64,000 nucleotides of DNA, taken from NCBI RefSeq assembly GCF_003177035.1, contig NZ_CP029488.1:3850501-3914500 (forward strand), written 5' to 3'. Source of the stretch: Salinisphaera sp. LB1. Its GTDB lineage: Bacteria > Pseudomonadota > Gammaproteobacteria > Nevskiales > Salinisphaeraceae. The notes below the pieces were generated by a model that was given only the letters and a program-made list of their open reading frames with translations, did no database searches and had not been told where the DNA came from. Of this stretch, positions 8,643 through 17,890 are shown in pieces; position 1 is the first letter of the stretch, and the number at the start of each line of letters is the position of its first letter. The position numbers and the translations under genes are program-made.

Positions 8643-8983
8643 CTAAATGGCGGCTGGACGCGCGTCCAGCCATCGCTCGATATGTCCGGCGACTTCCGTC
8701 GGCGCCTCCAGCGGGAGCAAATGGCCGACGGCGGACAGTTCATGCACCTCCGGCTCCGGCAGAAACGGCACGAGCCGGTCGGCCAGAATGGCCGCGAGGT
8801 CCACAAGGTCGCACTCACCGCCGATAAATATCGTACGCCCCGATGTTCGCCCTCGACGCGCCGTTGGGTGCCGGCCGGCTTGTACCGTTGCTTGATGGCC
8901 ATTGCATGGGCGATCCGGACCTGCAGATCATCTACATCCATTGCCACCATCAACCGGCGCGAGCGCGCGCACTGATCGATCAT
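8643..8983 (-). pseudogene. Remnant of an alpha/beta-hydrolase or thioesterase
   Basis: On the minus strand the bases from about 8830 down to the stop at 8643 read TIFIGGECDL, then an acidic loop and HELSAVGHLLPLEAPTEVA. This is the classic end of an alpha/beta-hydrolase fold, with the Asp after the GGE strand and the catalytic His before the last helix. Upstream of 8830 the continuation is in another frame (VDDLQVRIAHAMAIKQRY), so a frameshift separates the parts, and the N-terminal two-thirds including the nucleophile elbow are missing. It is a decayed 3' fragment. 8984-9277 shows nothing further. Confidence 0.6.
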
Positions 8984-9277
8984 GTGGTGGCCTGTCTTCG
9001 CGATCCGCCGGACGGTCGCGTTCGCGCCGGCTCACGCCCGGCAACCCCAGCTTGCTCCAGGGCATGCGACTGAATTGCATGCCGGGCAAGACGCGGCGAT
9101 GCGCCGGATCAGGCAGGACGGCGAACGGCCACAACGCCGCATGGCGCGACAAAACGCCGGTATAGCGCGGTGTATCGACATGATATGAACATGCCGCGAG
9201 CCACGTCATGCCGTGCTTGCCCACCATACTGCCGAACCTGGCCGCGCGCGGTAGACTAGCCCCATGAATCGCACCCA

Positions 9278-10408
9278 TTGCGCCGTTTGAGCTTCGATTT
9301 CACCGCGCTCCGGGCCATTGGCTGGCCATTCGAAGGCTGGCCGCCATCCGGCGACTGGAAGCCCTTCATCGCCGCGCATCCCGGAAGCCGCCCGGCGCGC
9401 GTGATCGAGCAGCATCGCTCCGGCTACATCGTTGCCGAGCACAGCGGTCGCGGGTTCCGTGTCGAATCGCTGCCCGAGTGGCAGCGGCCACGCCTGGCGC
9501 CGGACGCACGCCCCGCGGTGGGCGATTGGCTGCTGATCGACGGCGAAGCCGAACACAACGCAAAAGCCGTGGCGCTGCTGCCGCGCCGCAGTACGATCAA
9601 GCGCGCGGCGGCCGGTGAGCATTATGGTCAGCAGGTGATTGCCGCCAATATCGATACGGTATTCATCGTCTGCGGCCTGGACGGCGACTTCAACCCGCGC
9701 CGTATCGAGCGTTACCTGTTGTTGGTACGCGGCGGCGCACAGCCGGTTGTCGTGCTGACCAAGGCCGATACCCAGGACGGCCTGGACGGGTCGAACGCCA
9801 CACGGGCACACGCGTTGACCCGCGAACTCGACGCCCAGGGCGTGCCCGTTTACGCCGTCAACGCCAGACAACGCGACAGCGTGGCCGTATTGCAGCGTTG
9901 GCTTACGCCGGGACAAACGGCCGTGGTCGTGGGCAGTTCGGGCGCCGGCAAGTCCACGCTGACCAACACGTTGCTCGAACGCGAATACATGAAGACCGGC
10001 ACGGTCCGGACGCGTGATGCACGGGGTCGCCATACCACGACGCACCGCGCGTTGATCGCCCTGCCTTCGGGCGGCTGCCTCATCGACACGCCGGGGATGC
10101 GCGAACTCAAGCCGACCGGCGACGAAGACCTCGCCGAAACCAGCTTCGCCGACCTGAACGCACTCGCCGAGCAGTGCCGGTTCCGAAATTGCCAGCACCA
10201 GCAGGAGCCCGGCTGCGCCCTGCGTGCGGCAGTAGTCGACGGCACGATCGACCCGGCCCGCCTGGAAAACTATCTAAAGCTGCACGGCGAGATTACCGGC
10301 GCTGCCGATCGGCAATCGCGCCAGGCCAGCACCCAAGCCAACAGCCAAGCCAAGAACCAGGCCAGACCCGCGAAACGCCGACCCAAATCCGTCACCCGCC
10401 GACGTTGA
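9278..10408 (+). CDS. rsgA: Ribosome small-subunit GTPase RsgA
   Basis: A late 30S assembly factor that hydrolyses GTP on the subunit. It is a circularly permuted GTPase: an OB-fold at about residues 40-95, then G4 TKAD near 160, G1 GSSGAGKST near 219 and G3 DTPGMRE near 268. A zinc knuckle follows with C, C, H and C spaced as CRFRNCQH-x5-C near 298-311. The Lys/Arg/Gln-rich tail should touch rRNA. The frame opens with TTG at 9278; the ATG at 9264 is in another frame and stops after 8 codons. No good ribosome site precedes the TTG, so the exact start is uncertain. Confidence 0.93.
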   Translation: MRRLSFDFTALRAIGWPFEGWPPSGDWKPFIAAHPGSRPARVIEQHRSGYIVAEHSGRGFRVESLPEWQRPRLAPDARPAVGDWLLIDGEAEHNAKAVALLPRRSTIKRAAAGEHYGQQVIAANIDTVFIVCGLDGDFNPRRIERYLLLVRGGAQPVVVLTKADTQDGLDGSNATRAHALTRELDAQGVPVYAVNARQRDSVAVLQRWLTPGQTAVVVGSSGAGKSTLTNTLLEREYMKTGTVRTRDARGRHTTTHRALIALPSGGCLIDTPGMRELKPTGDEDLAETSFADLNALAEQCRFRNCQHQQEPGCALRAAVVDGTIDPARLENYLKLHGEITGAADRQSRQASTQANSQAKNQARPAKRRPKSVTRRR

Positions 10409-10721
10409 TCACGGCCCGCGCCTCCGGACGACTGATTGCAAGACAACGCGCGAATGCGTTGCGCGACCACGCGCTTTTCTCGGCTTCAGGACCTGTAGAC
10501 GGGCCTCGGCCAGGATCCATGCCGCGGCAATCCAGCCGATCGATTCGCGAATTTCACCGATGGCACGTTTTTGAAGCCAGACGCCGGTGCATGCCCCGGC
10601 CATTCCATTCATGGCCAGAACGGGTCACCCGAGCCCGCCCGTCCTTGCGGCATGCGCGGCGAAAGCCGCGCTCGTGCCAACCTGCGCGCCATGGCCGCGC
10701 ACGCCACGAAAACTTCCACGT
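10409..10721. other. Intergenic stretch, no convincing gene
   Basis: A 67-codon minus-strand frame (10409-10612) with a helical Ile/Trp/Ala-rich middle exists, but it has no ribosome site and no recognisable family, so it is not called. No hairpin terminator of note follows rsgA. Confidence 0.4.
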
Positions 10722-11225
10722 TTAGCGCGCGGCGCCGGCACAAACACCTGCAAGAAATTCCAGCGGATTGCCATCGCCGGCGCGCAACTGGCCCGGGGAG
10801 CCATCCTCCCGGCACTCGGGGCAATCGCCATCGGCGGTTTCCCCGTAATCGCCGGTCCAGGCGCAATCCAGACAGAACAGGACCTCGTCGGTCGCGCGGT
10901 CTGCATGTCCGGCCGCAACCGCCTGTCGGGCATAGCGATTCATCAGACCGACAGCGCGGCGCCGCGCCATCACTCCATGACTCGGCCGCAACATCTCGAT
11001 GGCGCGTGCGAGCGGGCTTTGCGTACTCAACCGTCCGTTACGCTGCAGTAGGGCGAAATCGACACAACAACAGGCCAGTTCACGCCGGATGAGCTCGCTC
11101 GCCCGACGTTCACCCTCGGTCTGCCCGCCACATTCACGATCGCTTGGGTGCTCTGTATTTTCGATTGTCACGACGGTCCCTCGAGTTGCACCGCGATAAC
11201 GGGCCTGTTCCGGCGTATCCACCAT
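10722..11225 (-). CDS. Hypothetical protein with a zinc-ribbon-like C-terminus
   Basis: 167 residues. The C-terminal part has two Cys pairs, LFCLDCAW and GDCPECRED, about 20 residues apart (near residues 117-140). This spacing suits a zinc ribbon. The N-terminal half is polar, with ELACCCVDFALL near residue 50. The frame starts with ATG at 11225 but has no strong ribosome site. I do not recognise a family; the ordered Cys pairs and the acidic, non-random composition are the reason to call it real. It might be a nucleic-acid-binding or redox protein. Confidence 0.55.
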   Translation of the reverse strand: MVDTPEQARYRGATRGTVVTIENTEHPSDRECGGQTEGERRASELIRRELACCCVDFALLQRNGRLSTQSPLARAIEMLRPSHGVMARRRAVGLMNRYARQAVAAGHADRATDEVLFCLDCAWTGDYGETADGDCPECREDGSPGQLRAGDGNPLEFLAGVCAGAAR

Positions 11226-11651
11226 TTTCGGTTATCCCGCGTCGCGGCGATATTTCCTGCGGCACCGGCCTCGGTGCCCGCAGGCGCTCAATGGCAGACT
11301 AGATCAACAATGTTGGCCAATTATTAGCGCCCATTGCCATTTCACGCGACGCTACGCTGCAACCCGCTTAACAGCGCCGCGACATCGCGGCTTGGGGCCT
11401 GGCTGGCGGCGGCCAGCGTATCCCCGCTGGATGCGGCTACAGGCGCCAAGCCAACTCACCGCCAGTCACCGGACATTGGTCGTTTCTAGCGTCAGCGTCT
11501 ATGTTAACCGTAATTGGTTAAATTTTCGCCTGCTCGCGAATAAGGGCTTGTTCGGAAGCAAACCTGCACGCCAACTGCAACCGATATCAGGCGGCGCGAC
11601 CGATATATTGAGCCATAAGTCGGAGCCGGGAGAAGAATCATCCAGACTTAT
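11226..11651. other. Intergenic stretch with AT-rich patch
   Basis: No gene is supported. The bases around 11490-11540 are more AT-rich than the surroundings and could hold a promoter for the decayed regulator that follows, but I cannot point to a specific -35/-10 pair. Confidence 0.4.
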
Positions 11652-12408
11652 GGCGTTTCGAGCCGGCGCTCGATCGCTCGACCCATCGCTGGGATGGCGA
11701 TGAAGTCCGGTTCACGCGCGCCGAACGGGCGCTGCTCGGGATATTTTTGTCCCGACTGGGGTCGGTGCTCGCGCGCGATACCCTGCTCGATGCGATCTCC
11801 GGCCTGGAGTGCGCGGCTGCCGACCGTGGCGTCTATTTCATCGTCCACTGCCTGCGGCAAAAACTCGCCGACTCCGCGCGTGACCCGCTGTATATCGCCA
11901 CCCGGTATGGCAAAGGCTATGTAGGGATCGGCCCCTCGGCGCCGGCCGAACGCCCTGCCGACGGCGAATTCATCGTTGTCGGTCCGATGCATGGGCTGAA
12001 GTTCGCCGAAGACCTGATGGCACCAGCTTTCATATCGATCTGCTGGTACTCAAGAGCCAGGCCGCGATGGCGCTGCACGCGGGCGGCGCCGCAGTGCTCG
12101 ACGAGCTGTACAGCTTGAAACCGGCCACCCGCGACGAGCTGGAACTGTTCCTCGCACCCACCGCGCGCATCGACTTGAGTCCGCAGATCGAGGCGGCCAT
12201 GGCGGCGATGACTCGAGACCGCGCCCAGGCTTCACTACACTTCGTGCACTATGTCACCGCGCGTCACTTCCGCGACCCGGCCCACAGCCGGCATGTGATG
12301 CGCCGTCCGGTGGCACTCCTGGTCCCACACTTTGGCACCGACATCATCCCGGCGGACGTTCGTAACGACACATCGCTGGCTGGCCCGCCCGGCCCTGGAT
12401 CAACCTGA
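11652..12408 (+). pseudogene. Decayed winged-helix (OmpR/PhoB-type) regulator
   Basis: From 11652 the plus strand reads LWRFEPALDRSTHRWDG, then FTRAERALLGIFLSRLG and RYGKGYVGIG. This is the full pattern of a Trans_reg_C winged helix including the wing hairpin. No ATG, GTG or TTG starts this frame before the domain; the nearest in-frame TTG (11747) is inside it. Around 12020 the sense continues in another frame (FHIDLLVLKSQ, then an Ala/Leu-rich helical region to 12408). With no start and one frameshift it should not give a full protein, unless the sequence has an error here. Confidence 0.6.
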
Positions 12409-12863
12409 GCCCGCTGCAATCGTTTGTATTGACACGGCCGCCGGCAGCCGCAGCAATTCACGGCCGGGCCGCCACGGTGCGCGGCACTCCCCCAATGAGG
12501 ATGGTAGCCCCGGCTGCCCACACCAAGCCGAAGCCCCGGAGTGCGACCTATCCCACGGTCCGATTGATGGTTCGAAGTTGCAGGCAACCCATATTCGCGA
12601 CCACGGCCCGACCGACCTTGTTTCGAACCGGTCCCTGATTAGATGCGACACGCAGCGGGCTTGATCGGCAGGCGTACGTGTCGCGGCCCCGGGGCAGACC
12701 GACGACCAGCCGATTATTGATCCGGCATGAAAACAGCTGACCTCATCAACTTTTTTCAGCGCCTTCAAAAATAAACGCCGGCGCCTGTCCGTCTTTTATT
12801 TTCCAAGGCTTCGCGGCGACCGGCGAAACGGGGCCGTGCATCGATGGCGGTACCGTCCTGGAT
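12409..12863. other. Intergenic stretch, nothing recognised
   Basis: Several short frames cross this stretch but none has domain character. It separates the decayed regulator from the convergent AraC-family gene. A weak GGCGC-rich inverted repeat near 12760-12800 could help end the AraC transcript. Confidence 0.4.
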
Positions 12864-13760
12864 TCATTTTCTGTCGCGCGCGTACCGTGCGGGCGATATG
12901 CCGACATGGCGCGCAAAGGCGACGCTGAAGGTGCTGGCCGAGCTGTAGCCCACGCGCTCGGCAACCTCCGCGATACGGCTATTGTTGCTGGCCAGCATCT
13001 GTTGGGCGAGCGCCATGCGCCACGCGAGCAGATACGCCATCGGAGCAAGCCCCACCGTCCGACGAAAGCGCTCGAAAAACGCCGAACGCGACAGCGCGGC
13101 CTGACTGGCCAGCTCGGCGACCGTCCAGGCGCGTCTGGGTTCGGCGTGCATGGCGCGTATCGCGCCGGCCAGGCGGGCATCCGCGAGCCCGACCGCCAGA
13201 CCCGGCGCGGCGGTCGTTTCGGCTGTGCCGCGCAGGGCTTCGATCAGCAGCACTTCGAGTAGCCGCGACAGCACCATGGCGCGCGCCGGCCGATCGGCGC
13301 GCGCCTCCTCGCCCACGAGCTTGACCAGCATCGCGAGCCGCCGCTGCCCACGCACGTGCACGCGTTGCGGCAACAATGAAACCAGCAGCGCCGCATCCGG
13401 CGATTCAAAATGGCAATGACCGATCAGCATGCGCAGATCCGGCGCGGCATCCGCCGCGCCAAGCCGGAATATCCCTTCGCCTAGCGCCACCGGCCAGTTC
13501 GTGCCATCGAGTAGCGGCGGCGGCTGGCTGGACGCGACGATATCGCGCGCCGACGGCGCCAGCAGGAAATCGCCGCCCATGAGATGAATCGGCGCCCCGC
13601 TGCCGGGCGAAGCCAGACATTCGCCCTCCAGCACAACGCAATAAAACAGATCCCCCAGATCGCTGCGATGCACGCGCCATGGCCCGGCGCCTACGATCAG
13701 CTTGGAAAACCGCATGCTGGGCTGCAGCAGCGATACCACCTCGGCCAGGGGATCGATCAA
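12864..13760 (-). CDS. AraC-family transcription regulator with cupin-type sensor
   Basis: 298 residues. Residues about 5-185 match the AraC N-terminal cupin type found in regulators of short-chain dehydrogenases, with DLFYCVVLEGECLASP and GGDFLLAPS strands. Residues about 195-298 carry two helix-turn-helix units: WTVAELASQAALSRSAFFERFRR, split by a linker from the second unit ending FSVAFARHVGISPARY. It is transcribed divergently from the SDR gene at 13861, with 100 bases between the starts. That layout is typical for a regulator that controls its neighbour. The inducer is unknown. Confidence 0.9.
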   Translation of the reverse strand: MIDPLAEVVSLLQPSMRFSKLIVGAGPWRVHRSDLGDLFYCVVLEGECLASPGSGAPIHLMGGDFLLAPSARDIVASSQPPPLLDGTNWPVALGEGIFRLGAADAAPDLRMLIGHCHFESPDAALLVSLLPQRVHVRGQRRLAMLVKLVGEEARADRPARAMVLSRLLEVLLIEALRGTAETTAAPGLAVGLADARLAGAIRAMHAEPRRAWTVAELASQAALSRSAFFERFRRTVGLAPMAYLLAWRMALAQQMLASNNSRIAEVAERVGYSSASTFSVAFARHVGISPARYARDRK

Positions 13761-13860
13761 GACCGGACGCTCGCGAATGAAATTCGGATTCTGGATTGTA
13801 GCGAGTGCGGACGGTCGCGCCTATCGTGAGCCGCTCAGCGTTTGACTTGCAGGAGTTCTT

Positions 13861-14616
13861 ATGAAGACGGTTCTGATCACCGGTTGTTCGTCCGGTTTCG
13901 GCCTCGAAACCGCACGTTATTTTCTCGACCGCGACTGGCACGTCATCGCCACCATGCGCACGCCGCGCGCCGAGTTGCTGCCGGCATCCCCGCACCTGCA
14001 GGTCATCGCGCTCGACGTGACCGATCCGGCCAGCGTAGCCGTGGCCGTCGAGGCCGCCGGTGCGATCGACGTGCTGGTCAACAACGCTGGCGTGGGCGCC
14101 GCCGCGCCATTCGAGTTGACCGAGCCGGCCCTCGCGCGCGCGTTGTTCGAAACCAACACCATCGGCACCATGGCGATGTGCCAGGCCGTACTGCCGCAGT
14201 TCCGCGCGCGGGGTGCCGGCACTATCGTCAACGTCACCTCGACCGTGACCCTCAAGGCGCTGCCGCTGCTGTCCCTGTATACGGCCAGCAAGGCGGCCGT
14301 GAATGCGTTCACGGCCTGCATGGCTATCGAGCTTGCGCCGTTCGGCATCGCAGTCCGGACCGTGTTGCCCGGCCGTTCGCCCGAGACACGCTTCGGCGAG
14401 AACGCCCATCGCCAAGGCCTGGACAGCGCCGACTACGCCGACCTGATCCAGCGAGCGGTCGCCGATATAACCGACGCAGCCGGTCCGGTAACCCATGCCA
14501 CGGACGTGGCCGAGGCGGTATGGCGAGCGGCGACCGACCCCGCCGCCCCCTCGCGTATACCCGCCGGCAGAGATGCCGTCGAATTGGCCCGGGAGACAGG
14601 CGTCTCAGCCCCCTAA
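13861..14616 (+). CDS. Short-chain dehydrogenase/reductase (SDR)
   Basis: A 251-residue classical SDR. It has the Rossmann motif TGCSSGFG at residues 7-14, NNAGVG at about 77-82, and catalytic Tyr-x3-Lys as YTASK at about 140-144, with Ser upstream in the VTSTV strand. The ATG has GGAG 6 bases upstream. It should use NAD(P)H to reduce a carbonyl or oxidise an alcohol; the substrate cannot be read from sequence. The 100-bp intergenic region shared with the AraC-type gene probably holds both promoters and the regulator's binding site. Confidence 0.9.
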   Translation: MKTVLITGCSSGFGLETARYFLDRDWHVIATMRTPRAELLPASPHLQVIALDVTDPASVAVAVEAAGAIDVLVNNAGVGAAAPFELTEPALARALFETNTIGTMAMCQAVLPQFRARGAGTIVNVTSTVTLKALPLLSLYTASKAAVNAFTACMAIELAPFGIAVRTVLPGRSPETRFGENAHRQGLDSADYADLIQRAVADITDAAGPVTHATDVAEAVWRAATDPAAPSRIPAGRDAVELARETGVSAP

Positions 14617-15134
14617 CGAAGACAGCTCGGTTCAGGCTGGGCCCGCGCAGTCGGTCCCGTGCTGCGCGGGGGGTCTCGCCCGCCTCCGGTGCGGCCCCAT
14701 GCCCGCCGCGACATCCGGTCCTGGTGCACTATCGCGCGCGCAGGCCGCCCTCAGCCATGGTCGGTCGTGCGCATCGGTTGGTCGCGAGCGGACATTACAG
14801 CGTTGCCCGCCACGGCATGAATGGGATTCTCGGCAACGCCGGCGCCCGACGCTCAGGCTGTGCGGCCCGGCCCCAGTCTTTTACTGCGCGCACGACCCAG
14901 GGCCAGACACCGGGATATTCCCCAGATACCAGAACTCCACGCGACGGCCGAACGAAACGCGGCGCTGCCATCCCAAAATATCTTAAAGATCGCAAAGCCG
15001 ATGCCGATAATCGGCTATGGCGCGGTTTTTTCAGGTCGATCGTGCCTTGCTCGGTGTCTCGGCGCCGAGCCGCGTTCAGGAGGAGGGTCCGTGCAATCGG
15101 CCAGGGCATTTCAATTCATTACAGGTAACCCGCC
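14617..15134. other. Intergenic stretch, no gene seen
   Basis: Frames here are Arg/Pro/Ala-rich shadows. The last 100 bases before 15135 should contain the promoter of the chemoreceptor gene; no certain -10 can be named. Confidence 0.4.
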
Positions 15135-16811
15135 GTGTTGAATATTAGAAAAAGCATAAAAGCCAAGCTCGGCTTGGGATTCGGTCTGACATTTGTGCTG
15201 GTCGCGGTACTTGGCGCGGTGTCGATTTGGTCGGTCCAGAGCTTGAGCACCAGTCTGGACAATATCTACGCGAAAAATTTCCAGGGCGTGAGTGCAATCA
15301 CCGACGCCACTGACCAGCTCAAGGAACTGGATCAGGACCACAAGGCGCAATTGCGTTCCGTGGCCGCGGGCAGCATCGAACAACTGGCCCACCAGATGAC
15401 CGCAATCCACGACCGGCTGGATAAGGCGTGGACAGCCTACTACCCGGCGCTGGTCGCCTCGCCCGACCAGGCCCGGATCGCGAAGGCTGCCAATGCGGCG
15501 TACCAGACCGCCGACGCGCAGATGAAGAAATTCATGTCGCTGGCCAATAGCAACAACGCCATCGGCGCGTCGGTGCTGTATTCGAGCAAGCTCGGCAAAA
15601 CACTCGACAGCCTGCAGAAAGACCTGCATCAACTGCGCAGTAGTCAGATGGCCACGGCCTCGCAGGTCTATGATCGCGCCCACCGGTCCGCAATGCAGGC
15701 GCGCTATTTCGGTATCGGCGTGACTGCGTTCGTTCTGTTCGCGGTGCTGCTGACCGCGCTTCTGCTGGGCCGCATGATCCTGCGTCCGCTGGGCGCTGCC
15801 CGCGGTTTCGTCTCCGCGATCGCGCAGGGCTATCTGGGCACGCGAATGCACAACCCGTACCGGGACGAGTTCGGCGCCATGATCGACGGTATCGAAGCCA
15901 TGCGGGAACGCCTGCGCGATGTGGTCGAAGACGTGCACACCAGCGCCGACGCGGTGGCCATGGGCACGGGCGAGATCGCGGCCGGCAACGACGAACTGAG
16001 CAATCGCACGCAGGAACAGGCGGCCAGCCTCGAACAGACCGCCGCCTCAATGGAACAGATGACCTCGACGGTCAAGCAGAACGCCGATAACGCCGCCCAG
16101 GCCGACCAGCTCGCCCGGGACGTAAGCCATCAGGCCGGGGAAGGCCAGGAGGTTGCGGCGAACGCCGTGCAGTCCATGCACGATATCGAAGAATCCAGCC
16201 GAAAGATCAGCGAAATTGTCGGGCTGATCGACGAAATCGCCTTCCAGACCAATCTTCTGGCGCTCAACGCGTCAGTCGAGGCCGCCCGGGCCGGCGAACA
16301 GGGCCGCGGCTTTGCCGTGGTGGCGTCCGAGGTCCGCACGCTTGCCAGTCGTAGCGCCCAGGCGGCCAAGGACATCAAAACACTGGTTGAAGACAGCACC
16401 CAGAAAGTGGCGGGCGGTTCCGAACAGGTCGAACGCTCCGGTCAAGTGCTGGAAGACATCGTGGCCAGCATTCACAAGGTGAGTCGTATCGTTGCCGAGA
16501 TCGCGACCGCGAGCCAGGAGCAATCCAGCGGGATCGAACAAGTCAACCTCGCGATCTCGCAGATGGACGGCGTCACCCAGCAAAACGCGTCGCTGGTCGA
16601 GGAATCGGCGGCGGCCAGCCGCTCGCTGGAAGAACAGGCGCAAGCGCTCAAGACCCGGGTCGCCTTCTTCAAGCTGTACGCGGCCGAAGCGGATGATGAC
16701 GCGCGCGCGCCGGATGCGGCGGCCCCGGTCCCGGGATCGGCGTCGAATGCCAGAGCAACCACGCGCAATACGTCCGTGCCGTCGCCGGCGGTTGAAAGCC
16801 TGCCGGTATAA
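15135..16811 (+). CDS. Methyl-accepting chemotaxis protein
   Basis: 558 residues, GTG start. A membrane helix at about 10-33 and a second at about 192-214 enclose a ~160-residue periplasmic domain of the four-helix-bundle type. A HAMP domain follows at about 215-267. The cytoplasmic signalling hairpin has its conserved tip [21 protein letters not shown] near 370, where CheA and CheW bind. Gln/Glu-rich helices on both sides give methylation sites. The C-terminus is a Pro/Ala/Thr-rich tail without the NWETF-type CheR/CheB tether. No chemotaxis genes lie nearby, so it is an orphan receptor that must feed a pathway encoded elsewhere. The ligand is unknown. Confidence 0.95.
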   Translation: MLNIRKSIKAKLGLGFGLTFVLVAVLGAVSIWSVQSLSTSLDNIYAKNFQGVSAITDATDQLKELDQDHKAQLRSVAAGSIEQLAHQMTAIHDRLDKAWTAYYPALVASPDQARIAKAANAAYQTADAQMKKFMSLANSNNAIGASVLYSSKLGKTLDSLQKDLHQLRSSQMATASQVYDRAHRSAMQARYFGIGVTAFVLFAVLLTALLLGRMILRPLGAARGFVSAIAQGYLGTRMHNPYRDEFGAMIDGIEAMRERLRDVVEDVHTSADAVAMGTGEIAAGNDELSNRTQEQAASLEQTAASMEQMTSTVKQNADNAAQADQLARDVSHQAGEGQEVAANAVQSMHDIEESSRKISEIVGLIDEIAFQTNLLALNASVEAARAGEQGRGFAVVASEVRTLASRSAQAAKDIKTLVEDSTQKVAGGSEQVERSGQVLEDIVASIHKVSRIVAEIATASQEQSSGIEQVNLAISQMDGVTQQNASLVEESAAASRSLEEQAQALKTRVAFFKLYAAEADDDARAPDAAAPVPGSASNARATTRNTSVPSPAVESLPV

Positions 16812-17037
16812 ACGGCCGGCCAGCCGTCATAATTCGGTGGGGACGCTGGGTTTATATCTTGCGGGCGCCCTGTCCTGCCGGCGCCTTGCGAGCATGATCA
16901 GCCGTGATCCGCCTGGCATCAGCCGTGGCTACAACCGGGCGCGGCCTGTACAGCCGATATCCATGACGCCGTAGGGCAAGGTCGAAGAACAAAACGCATG
17001 ATCGATGAGATGCAGGCGCATACCTGGCGCGCCCAGA

Positions 17038-17583
17038 TCAAGAGCCCGCGGGAACGAGCTGGCCACGAATATAGACGATCAGGCGATCGAAGCTCGCCTT
17101 TTCGGCTGCACTCAGAAAGCCCTGCCGACGAATCAGGGACTGCGCGTTCCGCCAGACGCTATCGAGCTGCTGATTGAAACCAGCCGCTCGCGCCTTGCCG
17201 ATGATGCCGCCGTGCCGGGCGGTCGAGATGGCGCTGCGCGTGGCAGCGATCCGGGCCTTGAGCGCATGACGATCGGCTCGGTTGACAGCATATTTTCCGT
17301 TGTCGACATGCACCTCCAGCCCGGTGCCGCGCACCAGTCGCACGAGTGCGTCGGCCGGCGTGTACCGGCCTTTCAGCGCCGACGTTTTCAGGCGGCCGTA
17401 CCGGCCCAGATCGACCCGCACCGGACACCCGCTGGTGTGCGCGAACTGCTGCAATGCGCTATCCAGCCGCTGCGCGGCAAAATCATAGCCGGCCGCATCG
17501 GGCAGGCACGCCGCAACGGCCGGCATCGCCGCGCCGGCCACCACAACGCCGACACCGATTAGAAAACGTCGCAAAAATGACAT
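17038..17583 (-). CDS. Secreted stand-alone STN-domain protein
   Basis: The frame is open to 17697, but the ATG at 17583 begins a typical signal peptide (basic start, hydrophobic core, AMPAVAA cleavage region), giving 181 residues. Residues about 28-105 follow the STN fold (secretin and TonB N-terminus): YDFAAQRLDSALQQFAHTSGC, then VDLGRYGRLKTSALKGRYTP and the end strand VHVDNGKYAVNR. A helical tail of ~75 residues follows. STN domains normally sit before TonB receptors or secretins, or in FecR-type signalling. Here there is no barrel and no partner gene next door. It may work as a periplasmic signalling or adaptor module. Confidence 0.75.
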   Translation of the reverse strand: MSFLRRFLIGVGVVVAGAAMPAVAACLPDAAGYDFAAQRLDSALQQFAHTSGCPVRVDLGRYGRLKTSALKGRYTPADALVRLVRGTGLEVHVDNGKYAVNRADRHALKARIAATRSAISTARHGGIIGKARAAGFNQQLDSVWRNAQSLIRRQGFLSAAEKASFDRLIVYIRGQLVPAGS

Positions 17584-17890
17584 ACAACCACCCACCATTA
17601 AAAAGAAAAATTGTAGCGCATGCCCATACCGGCACATGGCGCCGGATACCGCCCCGCCCTCTTGCGCATCCCCTTTGCGGATGGGCCGCCCCAACAAGGG
17701 TCCGCCCCCGGAGGCCCGTTTTCATACACGCTGCGGCTTGGCTCCGATTCAATTGCCAGCCAAATAGCGCCCTTTTTTAAACATTGCTTGCGATACAATT
17801 TGCGTGGGCCGAGACGCTATCAACCGCCCAGGAATCAAACACAGGGATACTGGCCGCCGCTTTTGCGGTTCGCGCCCATATCCGGCACGC

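Noticed and set aside
13842-15128. 428-codon frame over the SDR gene and the following gap
   Set aside because: It is an Arg-rich shadow in another frame of the SDR gene. It has no domain and crosses a region with no other coding sign.
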